From contig CM073591.1 of the NCBI GenBank assembly GCA_037074705.1, positions 132,563,032 to 132,627,031 on the forward strand: 64,000 nt of DNA, in the 5' to 3' direction. The DNA comes from Zhengitettix transpicula. Its lineage: Eukaryota > Arthropoda > Insecta > Orthoptera > Tetrigidae. A program made the translations under genes and the position numbers. Shown in pieces: positions 1 through 11,339 of the stretch (positions are counted from its first letter, which is position 1; every line of letters starts with the position of its first letter). Below the pieces are notes generated by a model. The model ran no database searches. It was not told the DNA's origin and was given only the letters and a program-made list of their open reading frames with translations.

Positions 1-1190
1 AATATATCCTTTAGTGTAGTGTAGTACGGGGTTAGGTTTCTAGGTGGTTCTTTCTCTGCATATTGAGGAGTGATGGTTTGTTTTCTTATTATTGGGTTCG
101 ATGCCTCTCTTGCCTTGATCGCGTATCTAATTGCAATTACTTTCCTTCTGCGACTAAGCGGAATTTTGTTTGCCTCAAGTGTGAGTCTCGGTATTGGGGT
201 GGTTTTATAACATCAGCTTATCACTCTCATTGCATCATTTTGGACAACGTTTAATCTTCTTAGCATCTTTTTCTGTGCTGTCATATATATGTGTGCTCCA
301 TAATCTATTTTTCTTCTGATCATTGTCCTGTAGGTGAGCCTCAATAGTTCCATATTTGCCCCCCAGTTCTTGGCAGCTAGTAGCTTGAGGATTAATACGC
401 GTTTTTTGCTTTCTATGATTAGTTGCTCGATGTTAGTCTTGAACGTGAGTTTAGGGTCCCAGAAAATTCCCATAATCTTGTATTGTTTAACATATTCAAT
501 ATTTTTATCATATATTTTTAAAGGTATCTTTATTTAATAAGGAACGTAGGTTTTCCCGGTGTAGTTGCTGGATTAAGTTCTCTCGGAATTCCAACCGGGT
601 AGCGTAGTTTTGTAAACACAACGTTTCGTTGGCTTGCACCGCCATCTTCTTCACCTGAAGTTGTGTTTACAAAACTACGCTACCCGGTTGGAATACCGAG
701 AGAACTTCATCCAGTATCTTTATTTGCTTGTATTTCCTTGAGAAGCACATTGCTTTGACTTTGCAAGGGTTAAAATTGAATCCCGTTTTTTTTTCAGCCC
801 ACTGAGTCGCCTTGTTTATTGCCTCCTGCATCACTTCAGAGGACAGCTTCATGTTGTTCCCTCTAGTCATCAAGATGACATCATCTGCAAATATCAACGC
901 ATCTATCGGGGGGTTTGTTAATGCTACCAATGTCATTTATGGCTACCAGGGACAGAATGACGCTGAGGCTCGAGCCCTGGCTTATTCCGTTCTCGATTCT
1001 ATATTCATGTGACTGTCCATTATAAATTCTGACCTTAATATATCTATCCTCTGTTAGGTTTCTGGTGCGTTGTAGGATACTACCACTTAGTCCGTAATTT
1101 TTTAGTTTATTTATTATCCTTGATCTCCATGTCTTTTCGTAAGCCTTGCATATATCTAACATGACTGCCAATACATGTTGATGTTTTGAC
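1..1190 (-). pseudogene. non-LTR retrotransposon ORF2 remnant (reverse transcriptase)
   Basis: This is a decayed reverse transcriptase of a jockey/I-type non-LTR element, read on the minus strand. From about 1180 downward it shows the palm start LDICKAYEKTW, then GISQGSSLSVILSLVAINDI (about 1013-915), then the catalytic FADD box (LIFADDVILMT, about 895-860). Beyond an insertion at 536-713 it continues with MGIFWDPKLTF and the typical WGANMELLRLTYRTMI thumb segment (473-213). A frameshift near 210 leads into a frame containing KTTPIPRLTLEANK, which runs off the window edge. The endonuclease and N-terminal part are missing, so the copy is 5'-truncated. LSVILSLVAINDI resembles I-type elements, but the clade is not certain. 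Frameshifts and the insertion make it non-functional. Confidence 0.88.
536..713. mobile_element. 178-bp hairpin element inserted in the RT, 12-bp target duplication
   Basis: The 12-mer gtatctttattt occurs at 524-535 and again at 714-725, exactly flanking this segment. Removing the segment plus one 12-mer restores the RT reading frame across the junction (KYKQIKI followed by PLKIYDKNIEY). The element is mostly an inverted repeat: about 574-618 pairs with about 662-706, both arms containing gggtagcgtagttttgtaaa or its complement. The apex (622-653, minus strand) reads GTGAAGA, a TGGC/GCCA stem with loop, then ACGAAACG, which resembles a hammerhead ribozyme core with one change (G for C at the first base). 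A related stem lies at 43931-44040. The 12-bp duplication suggests target-primed insertion by borrowed retrotransposon machinery rather than a cut-and-paste element. Confidence 0.82.
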
Positions 1191-2528
1191 CTGCAAGTGG
1201 TAACGTACTAGAAATAATATCATCAGAGTCGGTACATTAAAGCACCGTATTTTGGCCCACCTACCCCTGTTATTGTATGTTGTTTTTTGTTCTCTTTAAT
1301 TTATTTTGTAAATCAGCCGTGGGAATTTAAATTGATAATAAGAGCAGGATAAATATAAATTATTAATTAATTATTGTGATTCCTTTCTCCCCTGGAACAT
1401 AATTACATTTCTTAAAAATAAATGAATAAATAAAGATCCCCTATTCAGATAAAACATCACAAACGTCATGTGTTGGAGAATGGTACTGCCTCCATAAGTA
1501 AACACGGGTTGCGTTTTAATCGCAAGTCGCATAGTGTGGCCGGCTTCTATAAGGTCCATTGCTTTCCATGGACCATGAGTTTTTTTCGCATGCGATAAAA
1601 TGCGATAGTGTTGCCGTGGCGTTACTCAATAGACGAACATTGTTCCTCTGTACCCTAACATTAATAAACAAAGTTTATTAAATAACAAAACCTGCTCCGG
1701 AGAAAATATTTGTCAATCATATATTTGCTATTCAAACCGAATGGAGATAACATTTATCATTTTCTGCATGATAAATTATTATAATTGTATTTCGACTTTC
1801 TGAAAATACAACATAGACTTTACGCAAGTACTATTCAAGAATGGGGATTTAGAGGATACTCAAAAAGTCTTTGTATTGGTGGCTACGGATATTGTCATTG
1901 TCTTCGGATTAATAACACAGGTTTAGGTACTTATTTACAGACGACCTACTGTATTGTTGTTGGATTATTAAAACTTGTAGGCGGATATTTTGCTTATCAC
2001 ACGTATGAATTTCATGTTACGTATGTTTGTGAGGGATGCCGCGGCACGTCTCAGGTCAGTTCATTTCTATATCCTGAGATGAGCAGGACAGGGTGGGAAG
2101 AAACGTTGCTAAATGAACAATAGTGACTGTAGGGTGAAGGCCGTTCGATAGCCCCCACGATAACGGACCTATTTTTTATGTACATACCTCGAATTGTGGG
2201 TGTATAGTAGATATCTAAGTAAATCTTGGAAAGCGATCCGGATTTGTGGTGCCAACCTTGCTGGGTCCAGGAACTACGGCTAGTATCCTACGCCAGATTC
2301 CGACGGATCATGATCAAGCATCCAGACTGAATACACCACGAACGCCGCGCCGAGATCGTCAGAGCTCCAAGTGTAAACTCTTTCATTTCCTTATATCGTC
2401 CGCTGTGTAACAAATTTCATAAGAAATCTTGATCAAATATTAATATTAAAATTCTGGAACTTTTTAAAATTTCAGTTAATTGAAATACAGAATTTAGAAT
2501 ATTTTGAGTCAATGTGCTCTCGCAGGAA
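1191..2528. other. AT-rich stretch, nothing recognised
   Basis: No similarity to a known gene or repeat is visible. The longest open frame, 1785-2123 plus (112 codons), is rich in Y, C and G. It has no signal peptide, no recognisable domain and no splice context, so I do not call it a gene. A slightly GC-richer patch lies at about 2220-2360. Confidence 0.5.
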
Positions 2529-3182
2529 GAGAAAAAAAGACGAAGGTATAGACAGGCTGTAATCCATATAGTGGCCACTTCCCACTTAAAGCATAGAAAG
2601 GAACTGAAAGGGGGGCTGTGGAAAGGTAGAGGAAGGTAGCCAAGGGTTGTAGTTTTAAGAATTCTACCCGGTAATACGCCTATAAGTCATGCAGGGAAAA
2701 CCTAAAAAAACCTGCATCAGGTAGGTCGGGCATTAGGTATTTGTCCCACACCCTTCCGATGGCGGGAGATGGGTTTTCTGTGGGGTCGCAGCTTTCCCCT
2801 CACCGTGCCTTGACCGGTTTAGGAGGTAGCTGGCCGACTATTCCAATCGGAATAGCGGTCACTTCTTACTGTATGGCCAAGGTCTGCAACGTCGGAACAT
2901 ACATTTCTCATATCTGACCAAGGTGCCTTGGCTTGAGGGAATCTTAGTTCAGAAACCAGAGAGAGAATATGACATCCCCATCTCCGGGATGATTCACCTG
3001 CGAGAGCTGAGAACATCTAAGGAGCAGAGATGTCGTTTCACTGGCGTTGACAGGAACCTCTCCGGCGGGAGGTTTTCTGTTGCTGATGAAAACATTGATC
3101 TATTCACTTGCCGGATTAGAACCCGGGACTTCTGTGATGCGAGGCAACGACCACATTACACCACACCAGGCCGGCAAGGAAC
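2529..3182 (-). repeat. SINE-like repeat, copy A, with tRNA-like head
   Basis: This is one copy of the abundant repeat of about 560 bp found at least 13 times here. It is read on the minus strand because its low-coordinate end is an A-rich tail on that strand (2529-2541). Only this copy continues at its 5' end into a tRNA-like head at 3107-3182, with an A-box-like TGGTGTAATGTGG and a B-box-like GGTTCTAATCC. In the other copies the 5' end is a palindrome, cctgcgagag...ctctcgcagg, which here is only partly present (ctctcgcagg). The head could therefore be the true polymerase III promoter of the family or part of a second SINE joined to it. Short open frames in these copies are chance. Confidence 0.75.
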
Positions 3183-3281
3183 TTTTATAATTACTTTTCT
3201 TAGGATATGAAGTCAGCGCGAATCTGGTAGCAATGATCAACGATTGATGAGCCATGTGGCAGATATGACGATAGTAATTTA

Positions 3282-4506
3282 CCACTGTGATCAAAAAGTA
3301 AGGTTAAATTGTCATGTAAAACTCCCGGCAGGTAATTTGTTTTCCCTAGGTTGGTAGGACTGTCTATAATATTTTCCAAGGGTCTGTTTGTTAAAAGGTT
3401 TAATTATCTCAGAGTTACACGTGTTTTTGTAAACAACCTAAAGTAAATTTTTCGATTTTTGCAATGCGTGATTTTATTGAGCAAAGAACTTGCATCAAAT
3501 TTTGATTGCGGAACGAATATTCTTGTGCGGACACGTTGAAAATGTTGCGGAAAGCCTTTGGTGATCAAACTATGGCACAAAAAAACGTTTATAAGTGGTA
3601 CAATGAGTTAAAAGAGGGCCGAGAACGCGTTGAAGACGAACCGCGCTCTGGACGACCATCAACGTCTACCGACGAGGGCCACGTCCAAAAAAACAAAGAT
3701 TTGGTGCTTGAAAATCGTCGATGCACAATTAGAGATCTCGCTGATATCATTTGGCTCAGCCCAAACCATTTTGAAGAATGTTTTATATCTCAAACGCGTC
3801 AAGTCTCGATTGGTGCCAAAATCGCTCAATTTTTTTTGGAAAAAAAGCGTCGCGTTGATGTGTGTGAAACTTGAGACGAGACTTGGATTTACGTATACGA
3901 CCCTGAAACCACCGACCAATATAGCGAATATCGTGCAAAAGGTAAAGCAAGACCGAAAATCAAGGTCATGTTGCCAGTTTGTTTTATTATCGTTGTGTGG
4001 TGCACTATGAATTACTTCCGCCGGGCCAAACTGTCAACAAAGAATATTATTTAAGCGTTATGCGTCGTTTGCGTGAAGCTATTCGTCTAAAACGGCCGGA
4101 ATTATGGGCGAACAACTCTTGGTTCCTTCATCATGATAATGCACCATGTTATACTGCATTGGTTCTTCGCGACTTTTTTTGCCAAAAACTCGCCTCATAT
4201 CGTTCCGCAACCACCGTATTCGCCTGATTTGGCTCCGTGCGACTTCTGGCTATTCAGCAAACTCAAAAGGTCAATGCGGGGACGCCGTTTTGACACGAGT
4301 GATGAGATAAAAACCGAATCGAAGAAGGTCTTGAAGGCTATACCGAAAAAAGACTATTCCGGCTGTTTCGAGGACTGGAAAAGGCGTAGGAAAAAGTGCG
4401 TTTTATCGGACGGGGATTACTTTGAAGGGGATGAAATTGATTTGGAAGAATAAATAAAGAATTTATATTTTATAAATAAATTCACCTTACTTTTTGTTCA
4501 CAGTGG
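3282..4506 (+). mobile_element. mariner transposon, full length, TIRs and TA duplication
   Basis: Both ends carry matching terminal inverted repeats. The left reads ccactgtgatcaaaaagtaa. The right, reverse-complemented, reads ccactgtgaacaaaaagtaa. Similarity runs for about 29 bp. TA flanks both ends (3280-3281 and 4507-4508), the standard Tc1/mariner target duplication. The length of 1225 bp is close to the usual 1.3 kb. The interior encodes a broken transposase (3464-4453). TIRs and length look intact, so the copy could be mobilised only by a transposase from elsewhere. Confidence 0.93.
3464..4453 (+). pseudogene. mariner transposase (D,D34D), frameshifted
   Basis: The product would be a DD34D transposase that excises the element and inserts it at TA. 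The frame opens at ATG 3464 and meets a TGA at 3503-3505. It then gives the N-terminal DNA-binding part with TLKMLRKAFGDQTM and DEPRSGRPSTSTDE. A frame change near 3780 is needed, because LKNVLYLKRVKSRLVPKSL lies in the next frame. The first catalytic Asp lies in TWIYVYDPETTDQ (about 3883-3921). The second is in HHDNAPCYT (about 4130-4155). After another frame change in a T/C-rich run near 4175 the third lies in YSPDLAPCDFWLF. The frame ends as DEIDLEE and a stop at 4451-4453. At least one stop and about three frame changes make it dead. The neighbouring TIRs fit it. Confidence 0.92.
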
Positions 4507-4508
4507 TA

Positions 4509-5393
4509 TATTCTCCATCCAGGAAAACATTTTCAGAGGAATTTGCTACTACATAGAAGTTGTTTCTGTTTATCACGGGATTATATAATTTCCTGTACGT
4601 GGAAAAGGTACCTGGCCAAATTGACATAAGTAATTTTACTCGTAACCCGCCGGTTGTATTGAATTCCACCCAATTGTCTTGGTATTCGCATCACTCTTTC
4701 AGGCATACCAGTAATACTTCTCCACAGTCCGTGACAATTACTCGCAACTACTGTGCATTAAATTCGCCACTGCAATGAGTTGAGGTACAGTGCATCTTGT
4801 AGATGAGGCATGTTAGCTTGGATTAACCATAAATTTCAAACGTAAATTACATTTTTACTTCATTAATTACATTGACTCATAAATATTTCTGACTTCTACC
4901 CAAAGGAATTTATTGTTAATTTTTCACTGAACATTACAGCATCCCTATTTTAATTATTTTCAAGACTCATACAACCCGTTTTTTTTATTAATGTCTTCTC
5001 AACTCTACGCTGAGGAAGAACATAAAACTGTGTCATATTCACAATTAAATTCGAGAGTAGGACAATATGTACAAATAAAAGAAGATAAACGTATTATTTG
5101 GACTTAATTCATTTTTATTGCTCTAAATAATCACCTCTCAGTTCCTTAGCACCGCTTAGCGTTTTTATCATCATTACCTAGACGACCGTAAATAGTTTAC
5201 AGAGGACCCTCAAAATAGGGCTTTGTCTTGTAAATGATCTTGTTCGACGGGATTTATTTTCCAACGAAATAGACAAATCTGTGTTTCCAAATTGTCAAGT
5301 TTTGTCAACGAAAGTGACTGTTCATTCGTGCATTGTCTTGATGAAAGAGTCAACTATTGGCTTATTTTTACATTTCTCTTATCAGTAAGTCGA
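4509..5393. other. AT-rich stretch, nothing recognised
   Basis: I see no coding similarity, no structured repeat and no known element terminus here. Short open frames such as 4560-4778 plus have no recognisable motif. Confidence 0.5.
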
Positions 5394-5875
5394 GCTACCT
5401 TTGGGGATGCCTTTTCCTCTCTCCGTTTTCCCACAAGCAGAGGCACATTAGCCTGTTTTGAGAGGTGTATGTTCCAGGGTCGCATACGGTAAGCGTTGTC
5501 CACTATTTCCATTTGAACAGTCTGACCGCTGCCTCCTAAACTGGGCGAGGCAAGGAGAAGGGAATTCTGCGTACCCATAGCAAACCCCTCTCCCACCATC
5601 GGAAGGGCGTGGGACAAGTACCAAATGCCCGACCTACCTGATGTAGGTTTTCGTATGATTTTCCGCCGGTTTACTAGGGTTAGTCCAGCATCAGTTTTAG
5701 GCGAATTGCCGGGTAGGTTCCTTAAAATACAGCCCAAGGGCCCTATTTAACCTTTGGCTATCTTGCTCTACCTTTCCGCATTCCCCCTTTCCAGTCCCTT
5801 TCCTATGCTATAAGAGGTGAGTGGCCTCTATGTGAATTACCCTATTTATAGCCTTTGTACACCTCCACCGCCTCC
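5394..5875 (+). repeat. SINE-like repeat, copy B (opposite orientation)
   Basis: This copy begins at the acctttggggatgcc segment and runs through the family landmarks in order: tgagaggtgtatgttcc, the gggcgtgggacaagtacc block, cccgacctacctgatg and the terminal block attaccctatttatagcc. It ends in a C/T-rich tail at about 5860-5890. The 127-codon minus frame across it (5354-5737) has counterparts in other copies only as frame fragments, so it is not a gene. Confidence 0.82.
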
Positions 5876-5877
5876 TC

Positions 5878-6075
5878 CTACCACTTCTTCGTTCTTTCTG
5901 TTTTTAGTATTCCATGTGGATAATTCCGCGTTAATCCCAAAAAAACAGGCGCTAAAATATTTCCGACTGATTTAATCGTCTTCGCCATCTTAGGAGCCAG
6001 TTGAACTGAAAAACCACACTTTTTTGACTTTTCATTTGTCTTGCGAAGTGTACTGGTTGGTCCATGTTTCAACAA
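5878..6075 (-). pseudogene. possible mariner transposase scrap
   Basis: The minus frame contains LAPKMAKTIKSVGNILAPVF, which resembles the PPKKAKTIKSAGKxMAxVFWD segment before the second catalytic Asp of some mariner transposases. The invariant WD has become LG. No further catalytic motif is visible on either side, and the fragment ends against SINE copy B. This is a weak call based on about 40 residues. Confidence 0.35.
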
Positions 6076-7456
6076 CAGTTATTATAATTGTTGCAACTCG
6101 AAAAGGGGTGCAACGAATAGACGGCGAACTAGCCACTGAACCGACCACACATTTTCGTAACATACGCGGCACTCATTTTGCCGATATTTTTGGAGACAAA
6201 TTTGATTGAATATCAAAATTAATTCCCAGTCGGTCAGCCAACATCATAACGTGTATTTTGTCGATCAGTTCTAGTGTTTCCACCTCAAGTATTCGTTCAT
6301 ATCTATGCCCATCGTTTGCAGATGACTGACGTCATTTAAACTCTCGCCCAAATATAAACAGCTTGAAACGTTAGGGAAGATTTGGCATGAACTTCATCCA
6401 ATTTAAATTTAAATTTCTTTCTGCGTTTTGCGTTTCAAATGGAAATTGTCATTTTCTCTATTGTTTGAAAATAGCACTAACTATTTGCTATGATCGAGTA
6501 AGAAATGATAAATATCTATGATACCTGTAAAATACTGAAATAAATTATTTTAAATGCTTCTGTCACCATTTCTTACATGTTGTAATTAATTTTGACCTAC
6601 CCTAGTAGTGATTCAAGTTTTACTTTCCCCTGTGTTTTACTCAAATATTGCTTTAGTTTTTTCCTCCTGTAGTTTCAAGTGCAACCCAGTTTTTAACATT
6701 ATTAATTATCATCCTAATATATTGGTGTTTTCATTACATGATTTAGAGGTAAGGTATAGTTGGATATACGTTTCTTTAAAAAAATTACCAGTATCAAAAT
6801 GCTCAAAGGAATCTGTGTTTTGGAATTGTAGAAGCAGTTCAAGGCTAATTGCGACAGTCAAAGGTATTTGTGTGCCCCAGTGCCCAAAACTCCGTGGAAT
6901 TGTTACCCTTTGACACTGTACCAACGAAGACGCGTACGGAGGGAATTTTGCTCGGGAGGGTTGGCAGCTGTTTACATTAGGCGGTAGATATAAACTGACC
7001 GCGAGCTTTGTGTGTTTTCCACCCATTGATGTTAACCGCCTAAATTATAGGCCCTGAGTCAATCCCCCTTATTTGAGAGGAGCGGTTTCTGAAACATTAA
7101 AAAGCTAAAACAGGCCAGCAGCCTCTAATACGATACAACAAGGTAGCAAGACGTGAAAACGTTAAGCAGCTGGTTTGGAAGGGGGTACAGTCGCGGGTCA
7201 ACACTACGAGCCTCCTGCTTCACAGGTACGGTTCCATAATTGCATTCCGCCAAGGGCAACATTTCGTTTTCCACATGGCATTAAATTTCGACCTCGGACG
7301 TTCCAGTTATTTGCTATTAGCAGTGCTTTATTGCACAAAAACATCGTTCGCAGAATATTGTAATAACATTCGATGGGTTCAATTATAATATATAACTTCT
7401 GTGAGAAAAGTATTTTAATTAGGTAAATAAATAGACAAAAAAGTGCTAGATTAAAT
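6076..7456. other. stretch with no recognised feature
   Basis: No gene or known repeat was recognised. The patch at 6840-7030 and that at 7180-7280 are somewhat less AT-rich, but the frames crossing them (6608-6913 plus, 6709-7026 minus, 7204-7461 minus) overlap each other and show no motif. Confidence 0.45.
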
Positions 7457-7700
7457 ATCAATCCTTGTTGCTTTCGTCACGTGATTCAGAAAACGCGAGA
7501 GCCGTAAGAACGACACACCGCACAAAACAGGTGACAATTCAAAAGTAAATAATTGCTGAAACGAGGTTAAAGTCTTTGTCCTTGAGTTTAATTATTACTT
7601 TGAGTTCGTGATCTTGTTTGTACGGCTCTTGCGTTTTCTGAATTACCTGACGAAAGCAACAAGGATTGCACAACGTTGTGTGGTATATTTTTTATTTTGG
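7457..7700. repeat. foldback repeat with degenerate hammerhead-like core
   Basis: The left arm (about 7457-7512) and right arm (about 7617-7670) are inverted copies containing atccttgttgctttcgtca and its complement. The right arm reads CTGACGA (7647-7653), then a GCAA/TTGC stem, then ACAACGTTGTGTGG, where the family has GAAACGTTGTGTGG. The ribozyme-like core is therefore mutated in this copy. It belongs to the same family as copies near 13.1, 17.0-17.3, 19.1 and 38.7 kb. Confidence 0.7.
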
Positions 7701-7734
7701 TTGCTAATTTACAATCTACTCTTAACACTTTAGA

Positions 7735-8239
7735 GTAAATTCTTTGGTATTATTGCTGTTTGACTTGAGTAGGGCACCGTCCAGTGGCGGGTCTCCTGGA
7801 TTTTTTCAGTGATGTCTTCCGGCCGTAGTCTCTTCAATCTTAGCACTATGGGTTGTTGGAGGTAGAGGTCGGCGATGTATTTGTTGTGGTAGTTTACTGT
7901 TCGATGTTTGATTTTGGTGGAACACAATTAAAGGAATTTTGAGTTCCTGATGGAGTGTATGGTTTTTGACTAGGGTGCGCACTATCTTTAATTGGAAAGT
8001 CTGCAAGATCTTGATATTTGATGGTTTTCTACATCCCAATAATTCAATACCGTAAGACCATAAGGTATTACTATGGTTTTATATAGAAGCAGTTTGTTTT
8101 CAAGAGTGAGTTGTGATTTTCGTCCCAGTAGCCAGAGCATATTTTTAGTTTCAGTTGTTCTTATTTGGTTTTTATGTTGGTTTCCCATGCCAGTTTTTGG
8201 TCGAGGTAGAGTCCTAGGTTTTTGTTGTGATGCAGGGAT
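7735..8239 (-). pseudogene. jockey-type ORF2 C-terminal remnant
   Basis: The minus strand gives the post-RT thumb and tail of a jockey-type ORF2, spread over shifted frames. NLGLYLDQKLAWETNIK is near 8220-8170. LWLLGRKSQLTLENKLLLYK follows, then GCRKPSNIKILQTFQLKIVR, HQELKIPLI and finally IKHRTVNYHNKYIADL near 7900. These match in order the LGL-LD-KL-W, LWWLLGKNS-L, NKLLLYK and LK-IQRFQNKILR signatures of the family. The 5' side is cut off at 8240 by a SINE piece. The 3' side fades near 7735. At least two frameshifts and one stop are visible. Confidence 0.85.
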
Positions 8240-8520
8240 CATACACCTCTCAAAACAGGCCGAGGTGCCGCGACATGTGGGAACCTTAGTTCAAAAACCA
8301 GAGAGATGGGAAGCCATCCCCAAAGGTAGCCTCCTCCAGAGCTCTCTGGGAAGGTTCACCTGCGACAGAATGCTCACGTAGGTTTCCTTCGATTCCCAAA
8401 ATAATAAGAAGAAGAAGGTGTAGACAGGCTATGCATAGGGTAATCCACATAGTGGCAACTCCCCTCTTATAGCCTAGGAAAGATAGTGAAAGGGGGCATG
8501 CGGAAAGGTAGAGCAAGCTT
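8240..8520 (-). repeat. SINE-like repeat, copy C: two partial units in permuted order
   Basis: Positions 8240-8390 match the 5' third of the family (minus orientation) and 8425-8520 match the 3' third, ending at gtagacaggctatgcatagg. They are joined through an A/G-rich linker (8398-8424, aataagaagaagaagg), which is the A-rich tail of the second piece on the minus strand. The arrangement is what remains of two units placed tail to head with their outer parts lost. Confidence 0.75.
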
Positions 8521-10729
8521 ATTTACTTCCTTTGATATTCAAGTGAATGCCACACACCTGTGAGAAATGTTCTTCACTCGGGCATAGAGAGGATGTATGG
8601 GTTTCTTGTGCAGATGCTAGGCCGGCAGAATTCGGGTCGGTTCCTGTTACTTTGCTAACGTTGTTTAAACCCTGTCAGAACCGGTTTTCAGGAACCTCAG
8701 TACAGATCACGTGGTCTGATCTGGAGCTTTTGATTCATTACCCGCCTTCTGCAAGTGGTTCATCACTTGGGTAGGAGTTTTACTCTCAACACGGGAGCCA
8801 CATTTTAGTCTTACTAAAACCGTCATGGAAGTACGAAGGCACCTGGGTACTCTCTACATAGTCTTGTTTTTCTATATTAAACTTTATCTTTAACTTCATA
8901 GCGCTTTCTGTTTTTGTTCATGTCTCTGGAAGGTACTTAGTTACCCAGATACCTTATCGACTTTCCTATTTTCCTATCCTAAAAGTCTTCTTCTCGACTC
9001 TGAACGTGAGACGGCGGTGGGTTTTCCTCCGACCTGATCCTCCTCAGACTGTTTATTTCCGTACCTTCCCTGGCATTAAAATTCCTTTACATCCATCTTA
9101 AGTTTTAGCAGTTACACAATATTACACTAACATAATATTGCAGTCTAAATATTAGAGAATCGAGCATGTGAAACATAATTTGCATTCATTAAAATTGTAT
9201 GTTTTTATAAAATACAGAAAAGAATAATTATTTTGAGAAGGTTTAGTTAAGTTGCCACAAACACGTAGACTCCTCCTTATTATTATCAAGTTTTGTAGTA
9301 CAAATAAGATTTGGTAAATTAAGTGGCATCCCTAATTCTTAAATAATCCGATTCTTAGTCAGCCTATAATTGAGTTATTAGTTCAATATCGTATAGCTAA
9401 TGAAGTGACAACGTTCTGCACCACTAATTTTATGGCTAATGGCCATATTGTTGAGAATATCAGGCAAACAAGGTTACTCCCAAGTGGAAACATCAAAACT
9501 GTTTTAAAGGCTATAAAAAGTGGCCAAATAGTAAAAATTAGGGGGGAGTTGAATCGAAATATGATAGTACAAAAATACGAAATTCGGGTTTTCTTAAGTC
9601 TGAGAAGTAGAGGTGATAACAGACTATGATAGCAAAATGTCTAACCCAAGACGAGGTCGCCGTAACCACTAATTTATCCCCGTCGACTTCTCTCCATATT
9701 CGTCTAGGGCTGCAATGAAGAATGGATAGTGCGTGTAAACTGATCATAGGTACGTTGAATTAAATCAAGAACATTTATTTAGAGGTGAGCTTGATTGCAA
9801 GAATTTCTTCTGATCTTATAAGTGTGATATGCTAGAGGGATGATGAAATACGACGTGTGTAGAACGAAAAATTATAACAATGATTTAGGTTCTTTTAACG
9901 AAATATTAAGTTAGGTTGAAGTAAGTAGTTCCACAATTGTAAGCCTCAAATTTAGTTTACGTTTCTTTGTAATATTTTTCCAATTCATTTGTTTATTTAT
10001 TCGTCTAATCTACTTATTCCACTACAAGTTCTCCTTCTTTATCCATCGCTTACAAAATGTAAACCCCAAGGAGCAACAGTTTTACATGAATGTATTGACC
10101 CGACCGGCTCGCAGTTCAGTTCTTTCCTTACGAAGGGGGGCTCAAGTGTTAAATTTGTACTTTCTGAATATTGCTTATTTATTTTTCAGTTAAAAAAATA
10201 TTATAGCTTAAGCTGTATGTATGCGAATAATCCTGAATATTCGAACATGGAAGGTGAACGAAGTATTAGCTACCGCATTTTCTTTCAGCCTGGTCGAATG
10301 ATTGCAAGAGACAAAATTTAATCTACTCAAGAACAATGCCGTAATTTTAAGATTAAAAATTCTATAAAGCATTGAGACTACATCTGCATTAATACTTCGC
10401 TGAGTATGTATATTGATGACCCCAATAATTTCTGAGCTGCTTTTTTTTAAAAAAAACAACAAAAAAAACTTGTATATCCAACGAAAAATATGATATTAAT
10501 TGATCATTTCTTTCTGGGAATATTTGAAATAACTTTAAAGGTAAAGTATAAAAGTTCCTCAGCCCTAAATCCTCCGATATTAGAATCTTCGAATTATTAA
10601 TAGTTTAGTTTCATGATTTTTATAATAAATGTATTTTCCGATTTTAATTCTTTCTCATTTTATATTTCATATACACCTTCATTTTTTGTATTTATTACTT
10701 TGTCATTTATTTTCCTAAAAAAGTTTTTT
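8521..10729. other. stretch with no recognised feature
   Basis: Mostly AT-rich sequence without coding similarity. The frames 8547-8774, 9405-9629 and 9989-10321 (plus) are short and carry no motif I recognise. No TIR, LTR end or tandem array was seen. Confidence 0.45.
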
Positions 10730-11212
10730 AAGGGCAACAGGCTACATGAGGGTAATCTACGTTGGGCAACTCGCCTTTAATAGCATAGGAAGGGATTTGA
10801 AAGGAGGGATGCGGAAGGGTAGAGGAAGGTAGCCAAGGGTTAACTATGGTCCCCCAGATCTATATTTTAAGGAACCTACCCGGCATTCGCTTAAAGAAAT
10901 GCAGGGAAAACCCTAGAAAAACCTGCATCAGGTAGGTCGGGCATTGGGTGCTTGTCCCACGCCCTTCCGATAGCGGGAGAGGAGTCTGCTGTGGGGACGC
11001 GGCATTCGCTTCTCCGTGCCTCGACCAGTTTAGGAGGCAGCTTGCCGACCATTCCAATGAGAATAGCAGACAACACTTGCCGTATGTCCAAGGTCTGTGA
11101 CCCCAGAACATACATCTCTCAAAACAGGCCGAGGTGCCTCGGCTTGTGGGAACCTTAGTTCAAAAACGGAGAGGAAAAGGCATCCCCATAGGTAGAGAGC
11201 ATCCCTCGCAGG
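10730..11212 (-). repeat. SINE-like repeat, copy D
   Basis: A nearly full copy on the minus strand. The A-rich tail (ttaaaaaacttttttagg on the minus strand) is next to the terminal block containing acatgagggtaatctacg. The body includes the conserved ggaaccttagttcaaaaacg block near 11150 and ends near agcatccctcgcagg at 11212. Overlapping frames at 10860-11115 are not genes. Confidence 0.85.
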
Positions 11213-11339
11213 TATTGACCGAGATTGGAATTTTAATTATTTTCCTTTATTATTTATAGTCGCATTAACTGCTGCGGTTATTAGCAATTTGTACAATTGT
11301 TATATTTAAATTTCGTGGCACCAAATTGTTTTCTTTTAA

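Noticed and set aside
1785..2123. 112-codon plus frame as a host gene
   Set aside because: No motif, no splice or promoter evidence, and length within chance for 64 kb read in six frames.
3107..3182. A possible true tRNA gene
   Set aside because: B box is altered (GGTTCTAATCC), no clear acceptor stem was found, and it is joined to a repeat body.
5354..5737. 127-codon minus frame, and similar frames at 18331-18756, 48249-48676, 61793-62360
   Set aside because: All fall in SINE-like copies. The frame breaks at different places in each copy and both strands are open in places, so they are not selected proteins.
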